A DNA stretch of 64,000 nucleotides from Prunella strophiata. Taxonomy: Eukaryota > Chordata > Aves > Passeriformes > Prunellidae. The position numbers and the translations under genes were made by a program. Shown here one piece after another: positions 1 to 11,358 of the stretch. The stretch covers positions 28,926,597 to 28,990,596 of the forward strand of contig JAZBQD010000001.1 of NCBI GenBank assembly GCA_036583965.1, written 5' to 3'. The notes below the pieces were generated by a model. It did no database searches, was not told where the DNA came from, and was given only the letters and a program-made list of their open reading frames with translations. Position 1 is the stretch's first letter. Each line of letters opens with the position of its first letter.

Positions 1-3000
1 TTTGGGAGGCATGAACTGCCCTGCTAATGACAACAGGAACACAAAGTTGACAGCCACAGTTCAACACTGTGGAATAGGGCATGATAGACATTTCTAACCC
101 TAATATCTAAGTAATGCCTTTTATCAAGAATGCCTCCTTCATTACTATAGCTACAGCTGTGTCCTGCAGAAATATACAGCTTTGCCCCAGCAGGATCTAT
201 AATGCAATTATGTATTACAATTAAAAAACAAAAAATCATGCATGTTTGCAGGAAAATAGATAATGAAGGGAACACCTAATTAAACTGAAAGTAGTATCAC
301 TTTAATTAACAGAGGTTTTATTCAATAAAACCTTACTGCAAACTTGAGAAGTTATTCAGCATGTGCTTTCAGGACTGCTGCATGAGACTGACACCATGTA
401 CAAAGTCTGGCCTTGAATATGGGTCCAGCTTGCCTTGGCATATCTTCAATTCTTCACAAATACCTCTCAAGACACATATATATATATGTAGGCTTCCCCA
501 AAGGCTCTTGCCAACTGGAATAGTATATGCTGGAGACAGCAGATTTGAATACTGCTATCCTCACCCCATGCCTTCAGTGGAACTGGGATTCCCTAATTTC
601 CTTCTACACTTGCCAAAACTTGGCAGAGGATCTTACCAGATTCACTACATTAACTTTGAAGTAATACATTACAAAACATAGCAACAATGGCTCAATTTGG
701 CAAGCACAAAACACTCTGTACAGATCCAGATAAAATATGTAAGCATCTCATTCAGGCTTAGCTCTGCCCAAGCTGCTACATCTGAAAATGCAGCCCATTA
801 TATAAAGAGAAGACAGCACTGGTGAAAGGCTACCAGCAAGTGAATCTTGGATAAGGCTTTTCAAGGAAATGCACTCCAATAGCATTAGACTGCTTGTTTT
901 CTTACTCATCCAATTGTTGCTTTCACTGCTTGGACTTCAAACAACAGCATCTTTCATTACTGCTGTAAGCTTTTGTTTTGTAATGCCAGATTTCATACAT
1001 AATCCAGACATCTGAAAAATGAGACTGACACACTTGAACCCATCTTTGTCTACAGACAAAGCAGTGACCTACAGGTGAGAAGCTCAGTTTCATTTAATCC
1101 ATCCTCAGCCCTCCAATTACTACTGTAAACAACTCCTGAGCTAATAGCACCACTGACATCTGAAAGTGCTAGGAAAAAACCCAACAGATGAATTTAACAA
1201 GAGCTGGGACACAAGGAAGCCATGCACAATCACCACAACAATGAAAGTCTGGAAGAGGGAAAATCTGGTGTCTATCATTAAACAAAAGAAAGGAATAACT
1301 GCAGAACTGGAGGTTCAGCTTCCTATCATGGAAACCTAACCCAAATTATTCTAAAGGACCAAGAGGAAAGTAAAAAATGAATAACAACCAAAACTGACTT
1401 TTCAGAAACAAATCATGCCTTATCTCTGCACTTTCTTTACACTAGCAGACAACAGACCTTGAGCATAGATTAGTTTGCTTTCAGTCAGGCTTTAGTGCTG
1501 CTTAACATGACATTCTCATAAATAAACAAGGGAAACTAGGTCTAGCTGAACACACCACAAAATGGCAGGAAACTTAAGGCTTACCAAACTGATTAAACCA
1601 AGAGTCACTAATAGAAATGAGCGTTCCCAGATTCCTCAGAGGGCCAATGAAGGCAGTAGCTGTGCTGTGCTGCCAAAGCACACCCAGCCAGCCTCCCTGG
1701 CTGCAGGAGTGGGACACAAGCCTGGGAGAGGCACAGCTCCTTCTCTCTACCCCACCACAATGTACAGCCACAGAAGGGGGAGAAAAGTAATCAGAATGAT
1801 TAGAAAAAACCCTATCAATATACCCTGCAAGAAATGATTACATGGATTAGGGCTTTTGGTGGGTTTGATTTGAGTTGGTTTTTCACAAGAGGGAAGACTG
1901 ACAGTGGTGTTCTGATTTACTGAGTAACAAAGCATTAACTACATCCACGGCAGAAACACCAATAGTATAGAGATAAGAAGGACACAGGTCAGATATTAGG
2001 AGCATTATAATGCTTTTTAATACCCTAAGGGGTAAGATGAGGAATTTCCATAAATGGAGATGCAGAGGAAGGGTCAGATACAGATCTAGGGAGAATAGAT
2101 TTTTCAGCTAAGGGGGACATGGCAAGATGACTTTTTGAAGTCTTCTAGAATCAAATGAAAACTGTGTTTGTGAACAGAGGAAATTCAATCAGTCTGAATT
2201 GGGAAAGTATTTAAATCTGGCTTGTATTCACAATCATCCCAAAAAGACATCTTAGCTACAGTGTGGGGAGCTCCTGTAGAGACTGCTGAAGTGGCCATCC
2301 AGCTACATGGCTTACTGGCTAAGTTTTAAAGATGAAAGAAACTGAGAGCAGGTGATGTGCTGAAGGTCACACCATTTGTGACAGAACAGAGTCCCAGAAC
2401 AGAGGGGATCATACACCTTCCTCTCTTTGCAAGGAAAACCCACAACCACCACATCAAGGGGTTACTGCTCTGTGCCCGCAGTCTCTGTGCCTGCCATGGA
2501 ACATTTTCAAACAACAACTGTAAAACATCTGGAGAGGCTTTCAAGGAGAGGAAAAAAATTACAAAAACCACACAACCAGAATTTATAGCAGAAACGTGTT
2601 TCCAAAGTTAACACTGCACAGCCAGAACTCAGAAGGACCAAAAGCTATTTTAGGAACTTCAGGCTTTTTGGTTCTGCCAGTCTTGCTTTTTGTTTTAACT
2701 TTACATTATTTTATATTTTTACAGGAAGAGAATGTTTTATCAGGTGTCCTCAGATTTTTTTATTTTTTATTTTTGTATGACTAGCGTAATACAAACTTTG
2801 CCAACTTCTCTATAACTGCTGAAGGAAAAAAACCACTTGCTTTCAAAGCTGGGGGTCAAAGGACCATTTTTCATACTATTCAAACTTTGTAGTTGAACAG
2901 AACTAAGCTAGAAGTACCCCAACCCTATCCTTCCACTCTCTAAGTGCTGAACATGAAAACAGTTAAGGACAGTGGGAAAGAGAAACTCAGCCTGGAGCAG

Positions 3001-3480
3001 TTTTTAGCTTAACTGGTTTCTGCTCAAACAATACAGGACAGACAGATGTGTGCATGCACTGCAGTTTCAAGGCAGCAATGCTTCCCATCTCACTGCCCAG
3101 ATGATGAGGTAGTTTTCTAACAGAGTCATTACTTCTCTTTTTTTCCCTCTGAGTCCTACCAACCCCACAAACCTTGTCATCTTCCTTTACTAGTAACCTG
3201 CTCTGCTCCTCTGGTACTAATCACCTTTTCTTGAGAACTGCCTAATTAATTAACATTCAATTAATACACCAAAGTCAAATACCAAATAATTGTTCCCAAG
3301 CTGCACTGGGAACTTGGTAACTAATCTGAGCAAGAGAAGGGCTTCTGTATCCTTAAAGTTCCATTTCCTCTAGCTGCATCTTCTGGGCTAATGGACATTT
3401 CCCACCTGAAACATGGTTATGTTACAGGAGCAGACTTTGTGAGCCATGGATGCTCTTGCTAAGGCGTTCTGATACCCCTA
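1..3480. other. AT-rich noncoding stretch, no gene seen
   Basis: No open frame here is long or recognisable; the largest have about 60-106 codons, with no domain signature and compositions expected by chance. A short (AT)6 run lies at 476-487, and T-rich patches occur near 2755-2776. I see no CR1-like, SINE-like or LTR-like sequence. It may be intronic or intergenic. Confidence 0.7.
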
Positions 3481-3774
3481 AAGACTCCACATACACTATG
3501 TTTATTTTATTTATTACCAACAAAGCAAAAGTGGCAAATGATCTATGTTCTGTTACAATTAGGGCCACATAGAAACTGAAGACTCCACATACACTATGTT
3601 TATTTTATTTATTACCAATAAGGCAAAAGTGGCAAATCATCTATGTTCTGTTACAATTAGGACCATATAGAAACTAAAGATTCCACATACACTATGTTTA
3701 TTTTATTTATTACCAATAAGGCAAAAGTAGCAAATCATCTATGTTCTGTTACAATTAGGGCCACACAGAAAACT
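3481..3774. repeat. 98-bp tandem triplication
   Basis: Three head-to-tail copies start at 3481, 3579 and 3677, so the period is exactly 98 bp. Each copy begins AAGA(C/T)TCCACATACACTATG, continues through a TTTATTTTATTTATTACCAA block and ends with TGTTACAATTAGG(G/A)CCA(C/T)A. The copies differ at only a few positions each, for example gtggcaaatg, gtggcaaatc and gtagcaaatc, so the expansion looks recent. Copies two and three share differences from copy one (aataaggc against aacaaagc), which suggests a stepwise duplication. There are no stable reading frames and no sign of function. Confidence 0.95.
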
Positions 3775-4889
3775 CAAGCTGGCGTAAACCAAGAAACATC
3801 TAAACAACCCTACCCTGATCTTCAGATTATTTTAGTCGCAGTTTCACAGTACGAAGTGTTCTGCAGCAGTACTGCCTTGAGGTAGCCCCATCTTCTGCTG
3901 CCTGTGCCCATGCTCTGCTGTACCCTGCACACTCCCAGCTGTGCTGAAGCATTTCTTTGTGTGACCACCCTGTGAACCCGACCAGCTTTTTTTTGGTATT
4001 CGTCTTAAAAAAAAAAAACAAAAAAAAAATCTTCTTTTTCCTTGTCTCTCTTCCTTAAAAACACTTTTCCCCCCCAGACATGTATCTGATTTTTCCCTAG
4101 CCACACGAAATCCCTGCTGAGGCTGGGAGCGCAGCAGGCAGGGCAGGGCTCGGGTGCTCGGAACAGCCTCAGCTCAACCAGCCGAGCTACAAGCACGCAG
4201 AGGGCTGCAGCAAGAGACTTCTATTTGAAAGCCTAACGACGAACATTAGTTTTAGACAGATTAGAAATTGCTGTTTCCTTGTCTTCAGGGGCATGTTTAT
4301 CATTTTACATAGGTAGAAAGAGGTTATCTATGTAAGAGGGGAGAGGTATAAAAATGAATGTGGCTAATTGCTTTTTACAAGCATCTAGGGAAGGAGCCAG
4401 TAGAAATCACAGCCCAGAATGATTTTTCAATACCTTTCATTTCTCTGTCTGAAAATAAAAAAATAATTGGGGGAGAGGGAAAGGGTTATTTGTGACCACC
4501 TCTTCTTCTGGACGTTTGCAGAAGAGCAGCCTAAATTCTCACAGAGGACACCTGGCCGCCTCTCCCTGCACACAAGCGCGATAATTTCAGGACTGGAGTG
4601 CTGTAAGATAATGTCATCACTGCTCCTGCCATCTATAAATAACTGCATTTGGATCTAGCCGAGTCACGTGGAAAAGCTGGCCAGCAACACATACATGTAT
4701 GTGAGCGTGCCTTTGGAAACCCAAATAATTCTAATAATATTGCACGGAATAAGCTTCAGCTTTCCAAATTTAGCTCTGGTCCATGCACTCAACTGCGGCT
4801 CACAGAGGACTGCTATTATTTCTTTTTTTTAATACTGTTCCTCCTTTGCAAGCTGCTGACTAGGGCATTAGCGGGGTAAAAAAAAAAAA
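3775..4889. other. Noncoding approach to the left CpG-rich patch
   Basis: This stretch becomes richer in GC and CpG toward its right end. It holds an A-rich tract (about 4007-4029), a C7 run followed by AG (about 4070), a TATA-like TATAAAAA at 4347-4354 on the plus strand and an E-box at 4665-4670. The segment around 4550-4660 is balanced in composition and free of simple repeats. It reads like a conserved regulatory element, but this cannot be shown without an alignment. No coding frame is recognised. Confidence 0.5.
4663..4671 (+). promoter_or_regulatory. E-box (GTCACGTGG)
   Basis: GTCACGTGG contains the palindromic E-box CACGTG at 4665-4670 with the 5' GT flank preferred by USF, MITF and TFE family bHLH-ZIP factors. 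It lies about 250-400 bp from the CpG-rich patch at 4890-5090, a usual distance for a promoter-proximal element. A CACGTG hexamer alone is expected by chance many times in 64 kb, so occupancy is inferred only. Confidence 0.3.
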
Positions 4890-5090
4890 AAAGCGTGCAG
4901 AAGCGTCTCGTGTGCTGCTGCGCAGACAGACTGCTCAGAGAGGCAGACGAGAATCAATTGCTCCGGCAGCTCGGCGAACCCGCCCGCCCCTCTCATTGAC
5001 ATCTTCTCTCAGCCCCTGAAAAGGCGCATGGCCCGAGCGCGGCGGCGAGGAGCGGTGGGCGGGCGCGAACGGCAGCCAGGCAGCCCAGCA
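4890..5090. promoter_or_regulatory. Left half of a CpG-rich, promoter-like patch
   Basis: CpG dinucleotides are dense here compared with the AT-rich sequence on the left. Examples are the CGTCTCGTG block near 4905, the CCGGCAGCTCGGCGAACCCG block near 4965, a GC-box-like CCGCCCGCCCC at about 4980-4990, GCGCATGG near 5023 (a partial NRF1 half site) and a GCGCGGCGGCGAGG block near 5038. The patch runs straight into the 41-bp minisatellite. CpG-dense sequence resumes just after the array, so one original island seems to have been split by array growth. There is no coding frame and no clear donor site, so the direction of any transcription is unknown. Confidence 0.5.
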
Positions 5091-7303
5091 CGGATCCACC
5101 CTGGAGATGCTCCTGAGCCAGCCCAGCATGGATGTCACACACTGAGACCACCAGCGGATGGGCTCCTGAGCCAGCCCAGCACGGATCCCACACTGAGAGC
5201 GGCCCAGCACGGATCCCCTGGAGGCTCCTGCCAGCCCAGCACGGATCCCACACTGAGATGCTCCTGAGAGCATGGATGTCACACACTGGAGCGGCTCCTG
5301 AGCCAGCCCAGCACGGATCCACCCTGGAGCGGCTCCTGAGCCAGCCAGCATGGATGTCACACACACTGGAGTGGCTCCTGAGCCAGCCCAGCATGGATGT
5401 CACACACTGGAGCTGCTCCTGAGCCAGCCCAGCACGGATGTCACACACTGGAGCTGCTCCTGATCCAGCCCAGCATGGATGTCACACACTGGAGCGGCTC
5501 CTGATCCAGCCCAGCACGGATGTCACACACTGGAGCGGCTCCTGAGCCAGCCCAGCACGGATCCACCCTGGAGCGGCTCCTGAGCCAGCCCAGCATGGAT
5601 GTCACACACTGGAGCGGCTCCTGAGCCAGCCCAGCATGGATGTCACACACTGGAGCGGCTCCTGAGCCAGCCCAGCACGGATCCCACACTGGAGATGCTC
5701 CTGAGCCAGCCCAGCACGGATCCACCCTGGAGCGGCTCCTGATCCAGCCCAGCACGGATGTCACACACTGGAGCGGCTCCTGATCCAGCCCAGCACGGAT
5801 CCACCCTGGAGCGGCTCCTGAGCCAGCCAGCATGGATGTCACACACTGGAGATGCTCCTGAGCCAGCCCAGCAGGATGTCACACACTGGAGCGGCTCCTG
5901 ATCCAACCCAGCACGGATGTCACACACTGGAGCTGCTCCTGAGCCAGCCCAGCACGGATGTCACACACTGGAGATGCTCCTGAGCCAGCCAGCATGGATG
6001 TCACACACTGGAGATGCTCCTGATCCAGCCCAGCACGGATCCCACACTGGAGATGCTCCTGAGCCAGCCAGCATGGATGTCACACACTGGAGCGGCTCCT
6101 GATCCAACCCAGCACGGATGTCACACACTGGAGATGCTCCTGAGTCAGCCCAGCACGGATCCACCCTGGAGCGGCTCCTGATCCAACCCAGCACGGATGT
6201 CACACACTGGAGCGGCTCCTGAGCCAGCCCAGCATGGATGTCACACACTGGAGCTGCTCCTGAGCCAGCCCAGCATGGATGTCACACACTGGAGCGGCTC
6301 CTGAGCCAGCCCAGCACGGATCCCACACTGGAGATGCTCCTGAGCCAGCCAGCATGGATGTCACACACTGGAGCGGCTCCTGATCCAACCCAGCACGGAT
6401 GTCACACACTGGAGATGCTCCTGAGCCAGCCCAGCACGGATCCCACACTGGAGATGCTCCTGATCCAGCCCAGCACGGATCCCACACTGGAGATGCTCCT
6501 GAGCCAGCCCAGCATGGATGTCACACACTGGAGCTGCTCCTGAGCCAGCCCAGCACGGATCCACCCTGGAGCGGCTCCTGATCCAACCCAGCACGGATGT
6601 CACACACTGGAGATGCTCCTGAGTCAGCCCAGCACGGATCCACCCTGGAGATGCTCCTGAGCCAGCCCAGCAGGATGTCACACACTGGAGATGCTCCTGA
6701 GCCAGCCCAGCACGGATCCCACACTGGAGATGCTCCTGATCCAGCCCAGCACGGATCCCACACTGGAGATGCTCCTGATCCAGCCCAGCATGGATGTCAC
6801 ACACTGGAGATGCTCCTGAGCCAGCCAGCATGGATGTCACACACTGGAGATGCTCCTGATCCAGCCCAGCACGGATCCCACACTGGAGATGCTCCTGAGC
6901 CAGCCCAGCATGGATGTCACACACTGGAGCTGCTCCTGAGCCAGCCCAGCATGGATGTCACACACTGGAGCTGCTCCTGAGCCAGCCCAGCACGGATGTC
7001 ACACACTGGAGCTGCTCCTGAGCCAGCCCAGCATGGATGTCACACACTGGAGCTGCTCCTGAGCCAGCCCAGCATGGATGTCACACACTGGAGCGGCTCC
7101 TGAGCCAGCCCAGCATGGATGTCACACACTGGAGCTGCTCCTGAGCCAGCCAGCATGGATGTCACACACTGGAGATGCTCCTGAGCCAGCCAGCATGGAT
7201 GTCACACACTGGAGATGCTCCTGAGCCAGCCAGCATGGATGTCACACACTGGAGCGGCTCCTGAGCCAACCCAGCATGGATGTCACACACAGGAGTGGCT
7301 CCC
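5081..7303. repeat. Large GC-rich minisatellite, about 55 units of 38-41 bp
   Basis: The commonest unit is 41 bp. It opens with GGAGCGGCTCCTGAGCCAGC, passes through CCAGCACGGA and ends TGTCACACACT. Two shorter forms end ATCCCACACT (39 bp) and ATCCACCCT (38 bp), and a fourth has lost one base in AGCCAGCCAGC. Counting the CTCCTGA core gives about 55 units. Positions vary among a few alternatives: GAGCGG/GAGCTG/GAGATG/GAGTGG, GAGCC/GATCC/GAGTC, and CACGGA/CATGGA. The leftmost units (5100-5280) are the most degenerate, while units to the right are nearly identical. The unit length is not a multiple of three, so the open frames across it on both strands are by-products and not a protein. Confidence 0.97.
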
Positions 7304-7360
7304 GATGCTGCAGCTCGAGCCTGCTCTGCCTCTGCCTCCCGGGGACGGAGCGGACTGGGG
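7304..7360. promoter_or_regulatory. Right half of the split CpG-rich patch
   Basis: Directly after the last degenerate repeat unit the sequence is GC-rich and nonrepetitive, with CTCGAG, a CCCGGGGACGGAGCGG block and GGGGCGGCAG. It then drops to ordinary AT-rich sequence by about 7385. Its composition matches the patch at 4890-5090, so the two probably formed one CpG island before the minisatellite grew. No start site, TATA box or donor can be fixed by eye. Confidence 0.35.
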
Positions 7361-9510
7361 CGGCAGAGGAAGTAACACACCCTAATCACACACGGAACCA
7401 GATTTTAGCACCGATTTGCTAAAGCAAATCTGTCATAGCAGTGCAAAAGGATGATTTTAAAAATAAAACAAACAAATTTTTGGATGCTTAAACAATCCCA
7501 CGGCAGTAGTAACAAACACGAATAGGAAACAATTTCAAATGAGCTGTATGCAGCTCCTCGGGGCATTTTCTGGGAAAATGACTGGAATACAACCTGACAT
7601 GACCAACAGAGACTGCAGTTTAACCATGGCTGTAATACCCACAAGACATCATCGGGATAAGATTTTCATCTTTGGAAGCTAAAACTGAGGAGAGCATGTA
7701 CTGAGGAGGAGATAAAGGAAGAGAGAGGGCAGCAAGGGACACCGAGTATTTCCCAAGACTTCAAGCACCGTTAATTCTGCAGAGCATTTCCCAGGGACAG
7801 AGATTCTGATCCACTGCCTGTAGAGAAGCAGCAGTCTGTAAAAAAGCACTGAGCAAAGATCCTATCTAAATAGCAACCATGTCTATTTCACGTTCCCAGA
7901 ACATCCTGAAAGAAGAATCACAATCAGAATGGACATCAGAATATCAAATGTTGCTGTACAGCACACAGTAAGATGCTGTCCAAGCACATGGTGAATAAAA
8001 TTCTACCTTCTTGGTCAAAATAATTTTTGATTAGCTCCTACTCCTACTGAAGTTGGTTGAATATACTCTAAGTAATTTTAGTGGTCTGAAGTTATCTCAC
8101 ATTACATTTACACAATTTCTACCAATATGATCTTTTCTCCTTCAATACACCATTTCAAGTGTACAATACAAAATGTAACTTCTCCTTCATATATGAAGAA
8201 ATACTTCCATGTTAGTCTAGTAGATGATATTTTAAATTTTACTGATGTAAACTAAGAAATGTGGCAAAGTGGCTACAATAGAGGATAAAACCCAAGAGAA
8301 ATTAAAGACAATATGTTAAAGATAAGGTTTCTGAAAGGTCACAGATATGTTATTGCATTGTGCCTGGCTACTTAATGTCTGGGGCCTATAGAAATGGCCT
8401 TTCACAAACACATAAGGACTGTCTCCTTTCATAATGAACTTGAAAGAAATGCAATAAAATTTCAACACCAATGTGTCATGGACAAAATTTTCTCATGGAA
8501 ATTATCACAGGAATGTTTTCTGAAAGGAGCTGGTAGAACGAAAGAACAAATTTGCAGTCAAGTATTATGAAATTTTCTCTAAGGGGAATAGACTGTGGTA
8601 ATTTTGAAAACATAAGGGTGGAGGAAGAGATGAGGAGAAACCTCAAGAGTAACAGAAGCCCAGGGAACAAGGACAAAGGGAACAAGGACCAGACCTGAGG
8701 GTGCTGTCTACTTAATGAGAGAAGGTAATTAGATGGGCTCCAAGAATGGGCTCCAAGAAGGTGGAATTTTATCATGTACCCCCACTGTCCCCCCTCTTGC
8801 TGCATACTTTTCATCTTTTATTTTACTTTGAGAACAAGTTTCTACTACATTTTCTTCCTGATTAGAGGTTTTCCATGTAAGAAAGGCCTCCAAAAGCCAA
8901 ATGATCTCAACTTGGCCCAATTAAAATAATATTTTAAAGCAATACCCATCTAATCTTGCCTATTGCAATAGAAAACAATCCACATTAGCAATCAGCAGTT
9001 TGATGCTAGGAAAACTAGGAATTACAACACTTAAAAATATCACATAGTGTTGAGAACATCTCATTTGTTCTCTCTTGGATTTCCCATGGATTGTTAAGAT
9101 CAATTCAGGATACCAGCTCCAGTTCCACTGGCTGTCAAGAAGCAAAAGAAACAAAATAAAAAAGGCAGGCATTGCAGCTTGACTGCGGTGTTGGCCAAAA
9201 CAAAATGGTAAAAAACCCCTTTTTTTAACTTCCTACACAACATAGCTGTTCTCTCTCTGTCTTCTGAGTCATATCTGTTCATGTTACCAAGAAAGCCCCA
9301 CAGAGCAAATATCGCTAGGGAAGAACAAGATGTATTTTCAACGAGACTGTTAGCTGATTCCAGTTGCTGCAAAGCCTTTTTTTTTCAGAAATTATGAAAG
9401 AAGCAGAAGAAACACTCTGAATTTCAGCTTCCAGCTACTATAATTAATGAACTAGGGATATTTGGTGTTGAAAGGTAACAGCAGACCTTCTCAGTCTTTA
9501 TAGGAAGGTA

Positions 9511-9534
9511 ACTTTTGAAAGACCTTTCAAAAGT
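9511..9534. repeat. Perfect 11-bp-arm palindrome
   Basis: ACTTTTGAAAG at 9511-9521 and its exact reverse complement CTTTCAAAAGT at 9524-9534 are separated by only 2 bp. A stem this close to a perfect palindrome can extrude as a cruciform. There is no terminator or transposon-end context, and the role is unknown. Confidence 0.85.
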
Positions 9535-11330
9535 GTTTCTTTCTACCTTTAGAAGTACAGTCATTAGGCCAGAAATATTGTTGATATTTCCAGAATGTCC
9601 ACAAAAATCCTATGTGTCAACACTAATGCAAAACATTTTAAAGGTAGCAATAATAATAATACTAATAAAAAAAAAAAGAGAACAGGACAGAATATTTTCA
9701 AATTGTAAATGGTTTCAGTTTTTGAGAAGCAGTATTCACTTCTAAATATACCTGCACATGTTAGTAATGATCTGTATCAATTATAACTATGTAGCAGTAT
9801 TAATTATTACAGTTATAACAGTACTCTACATCAGATGTTTCTCTAATGCAGAGTTGAGCACTACCAAGCGATCAAGAGCACACATTCTAAAAGATATACA
9901 TGTAAACAAAGCTCTTCTTTTATCTGCAAGTCGCTGATAAACACTAGCTAATCCTCACCTAATCCTGTGAAGAGAACACCATCCTGGCTTCACAAAGGAG
10001 GAATCTAAGGCAGTGAACTAATCCTTTGGGGAAAATACTCAGGTTAGAATGCCAGGGAGACTAGTTACTGAGGAGGGACACAGAGGTACTGACTGGTAGG
10101 GCTATGTGAAAAGTTCTGTCCCTTCTGACACATTTCTGCTGCCAAGACTATCTCTACTTCCTGAGGAACCTCCTGGGGGAAATGTTGACAAAAAGACCAG
10201 GAAGGAGAGAATAAGTATGGACATCAACATAGAAACAGGGTTTTCACATCTATACATTAGGGTGTCCTGAATGGAGAGGGAACTCCTCTGGAGGAGGATA
10301 ATGCCAGTCAATAAGGACATACATTCACAGTCATTCACAGCATCCTGAAGAGGAGAGGATCAATGCACTCAACATCAGATGAGGGATTAAAGGCTCTTTT
10401 CCTAGCCTGGATGCAGACCACTAGACCATGCTAATCTGACAGGAGGAGTTCCTGCAAGCCAGATGAAAAAAAGCACAGATTCATGTACCAGAAAATAAAA
10501 CAGGCATTCTAAAAATCTCACTGCAAATTCTTGCCCAAGCAAACACACCACTGAAAGCTGCAGAATAAATAACAAAGTGGCAAAGCCTAAAAATCTTCCT
10601 TTTTAGGTGGCCTTCCATGCACATGCATGCTCTGGGAAAGTGTTTGGCTCTGCAGCCTGTTTGACACCCAGAGCAGTGACCACAGACAGCTCCAGCACCA
10701 GTCCCTCACCCAAGCAGATCATTAAACACAGAGAAAAGGGTTCAAAGCTGAAACCTACCATCAAGCAATCAAAGCTTTAAAGTGAAATAGTCTAGTTCAC
10801 TGCAGTATTTATAAAAGGTAGTATCTCAAAGCTTTCATGGAGTACAGACTTAAGCCCCTGCTATTACAGACTGGAATAAACTAGTAGAGAAGGTACATTT
10901 AAGAAAGCCTTGTAAAGCAAAAATGTATTTCATCCTGGAAAAATCTAAGCATCAAAAAGGATAGCAGAACACAACATGGGTAAGCCAAAATGAACAGCTT
11001 GGTAAGATAAAAGGGATGTATTAAAAGAGGCATAAAGACTTCACAAGAGAAGACTGGAAGAATGTTACATGATTTACAGCAAACATTACTATAGGTATCA
11101 TGATGAAACAAGTGACAACTTTCTGTCAGACAGGTTCTTGACTAACAAGTTTCTGTAGATAGACACTGATTAAAAAACAACCAGCAAAATCCATGATCTG
11201 GACCCCTGTGGGCTAAGGTGAGGGAGAAAGAGAGAGAAGTACAGGCACTGCACTAAAGAGAAATAACAAAAGAGCAATTAACAGAGACAGCTGTAATCTC
11301 TTGCAACTGATACTGCTGTGTTCCAGACAA

Positions 11331-11358
11331 GGTCTTTACTAAAGACCTCTTTTAGTAA
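11331..11358. repeat. Two overlapping, mutually exclusive hairpins
   Basis: GGTCTTT (11331-11337) pairs with AAAGACC (11341-11347) across a 3-nt loop. TTACTAAA (11337-11344) can instead pair with TTTAGTAA (11351-11358). The two stems share bases, so only one can form at a time. This could be chance in AT-rich DNA, and I infer no function. Confidence 0.5.

Noticed and set aside
4347..4354. TATAAAAA as a core promoter
   Set aside because: About 550 bp from the CpG-rich patch, in AT-rich DNA where such octamers are common. Kept only as a note in the surrounding stretch.
5081..7303. CRISPR-like array of regularly spaced repeats
   Set aside because: Units are contiguous, with no unique spacers, in a vertebrate-type genomic context; it is a minisatellite.
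4935..7389. Many overlapping open frames on both strands, up to 187 codons, with repeated CDIHAGLAQE/EPAQHGSHT-type peptides
   Set aside because: By-products of the 38-41-bp minisatellite. Units are not multiples of three, all frames are equally open and no start context or splice structure supports a protein.
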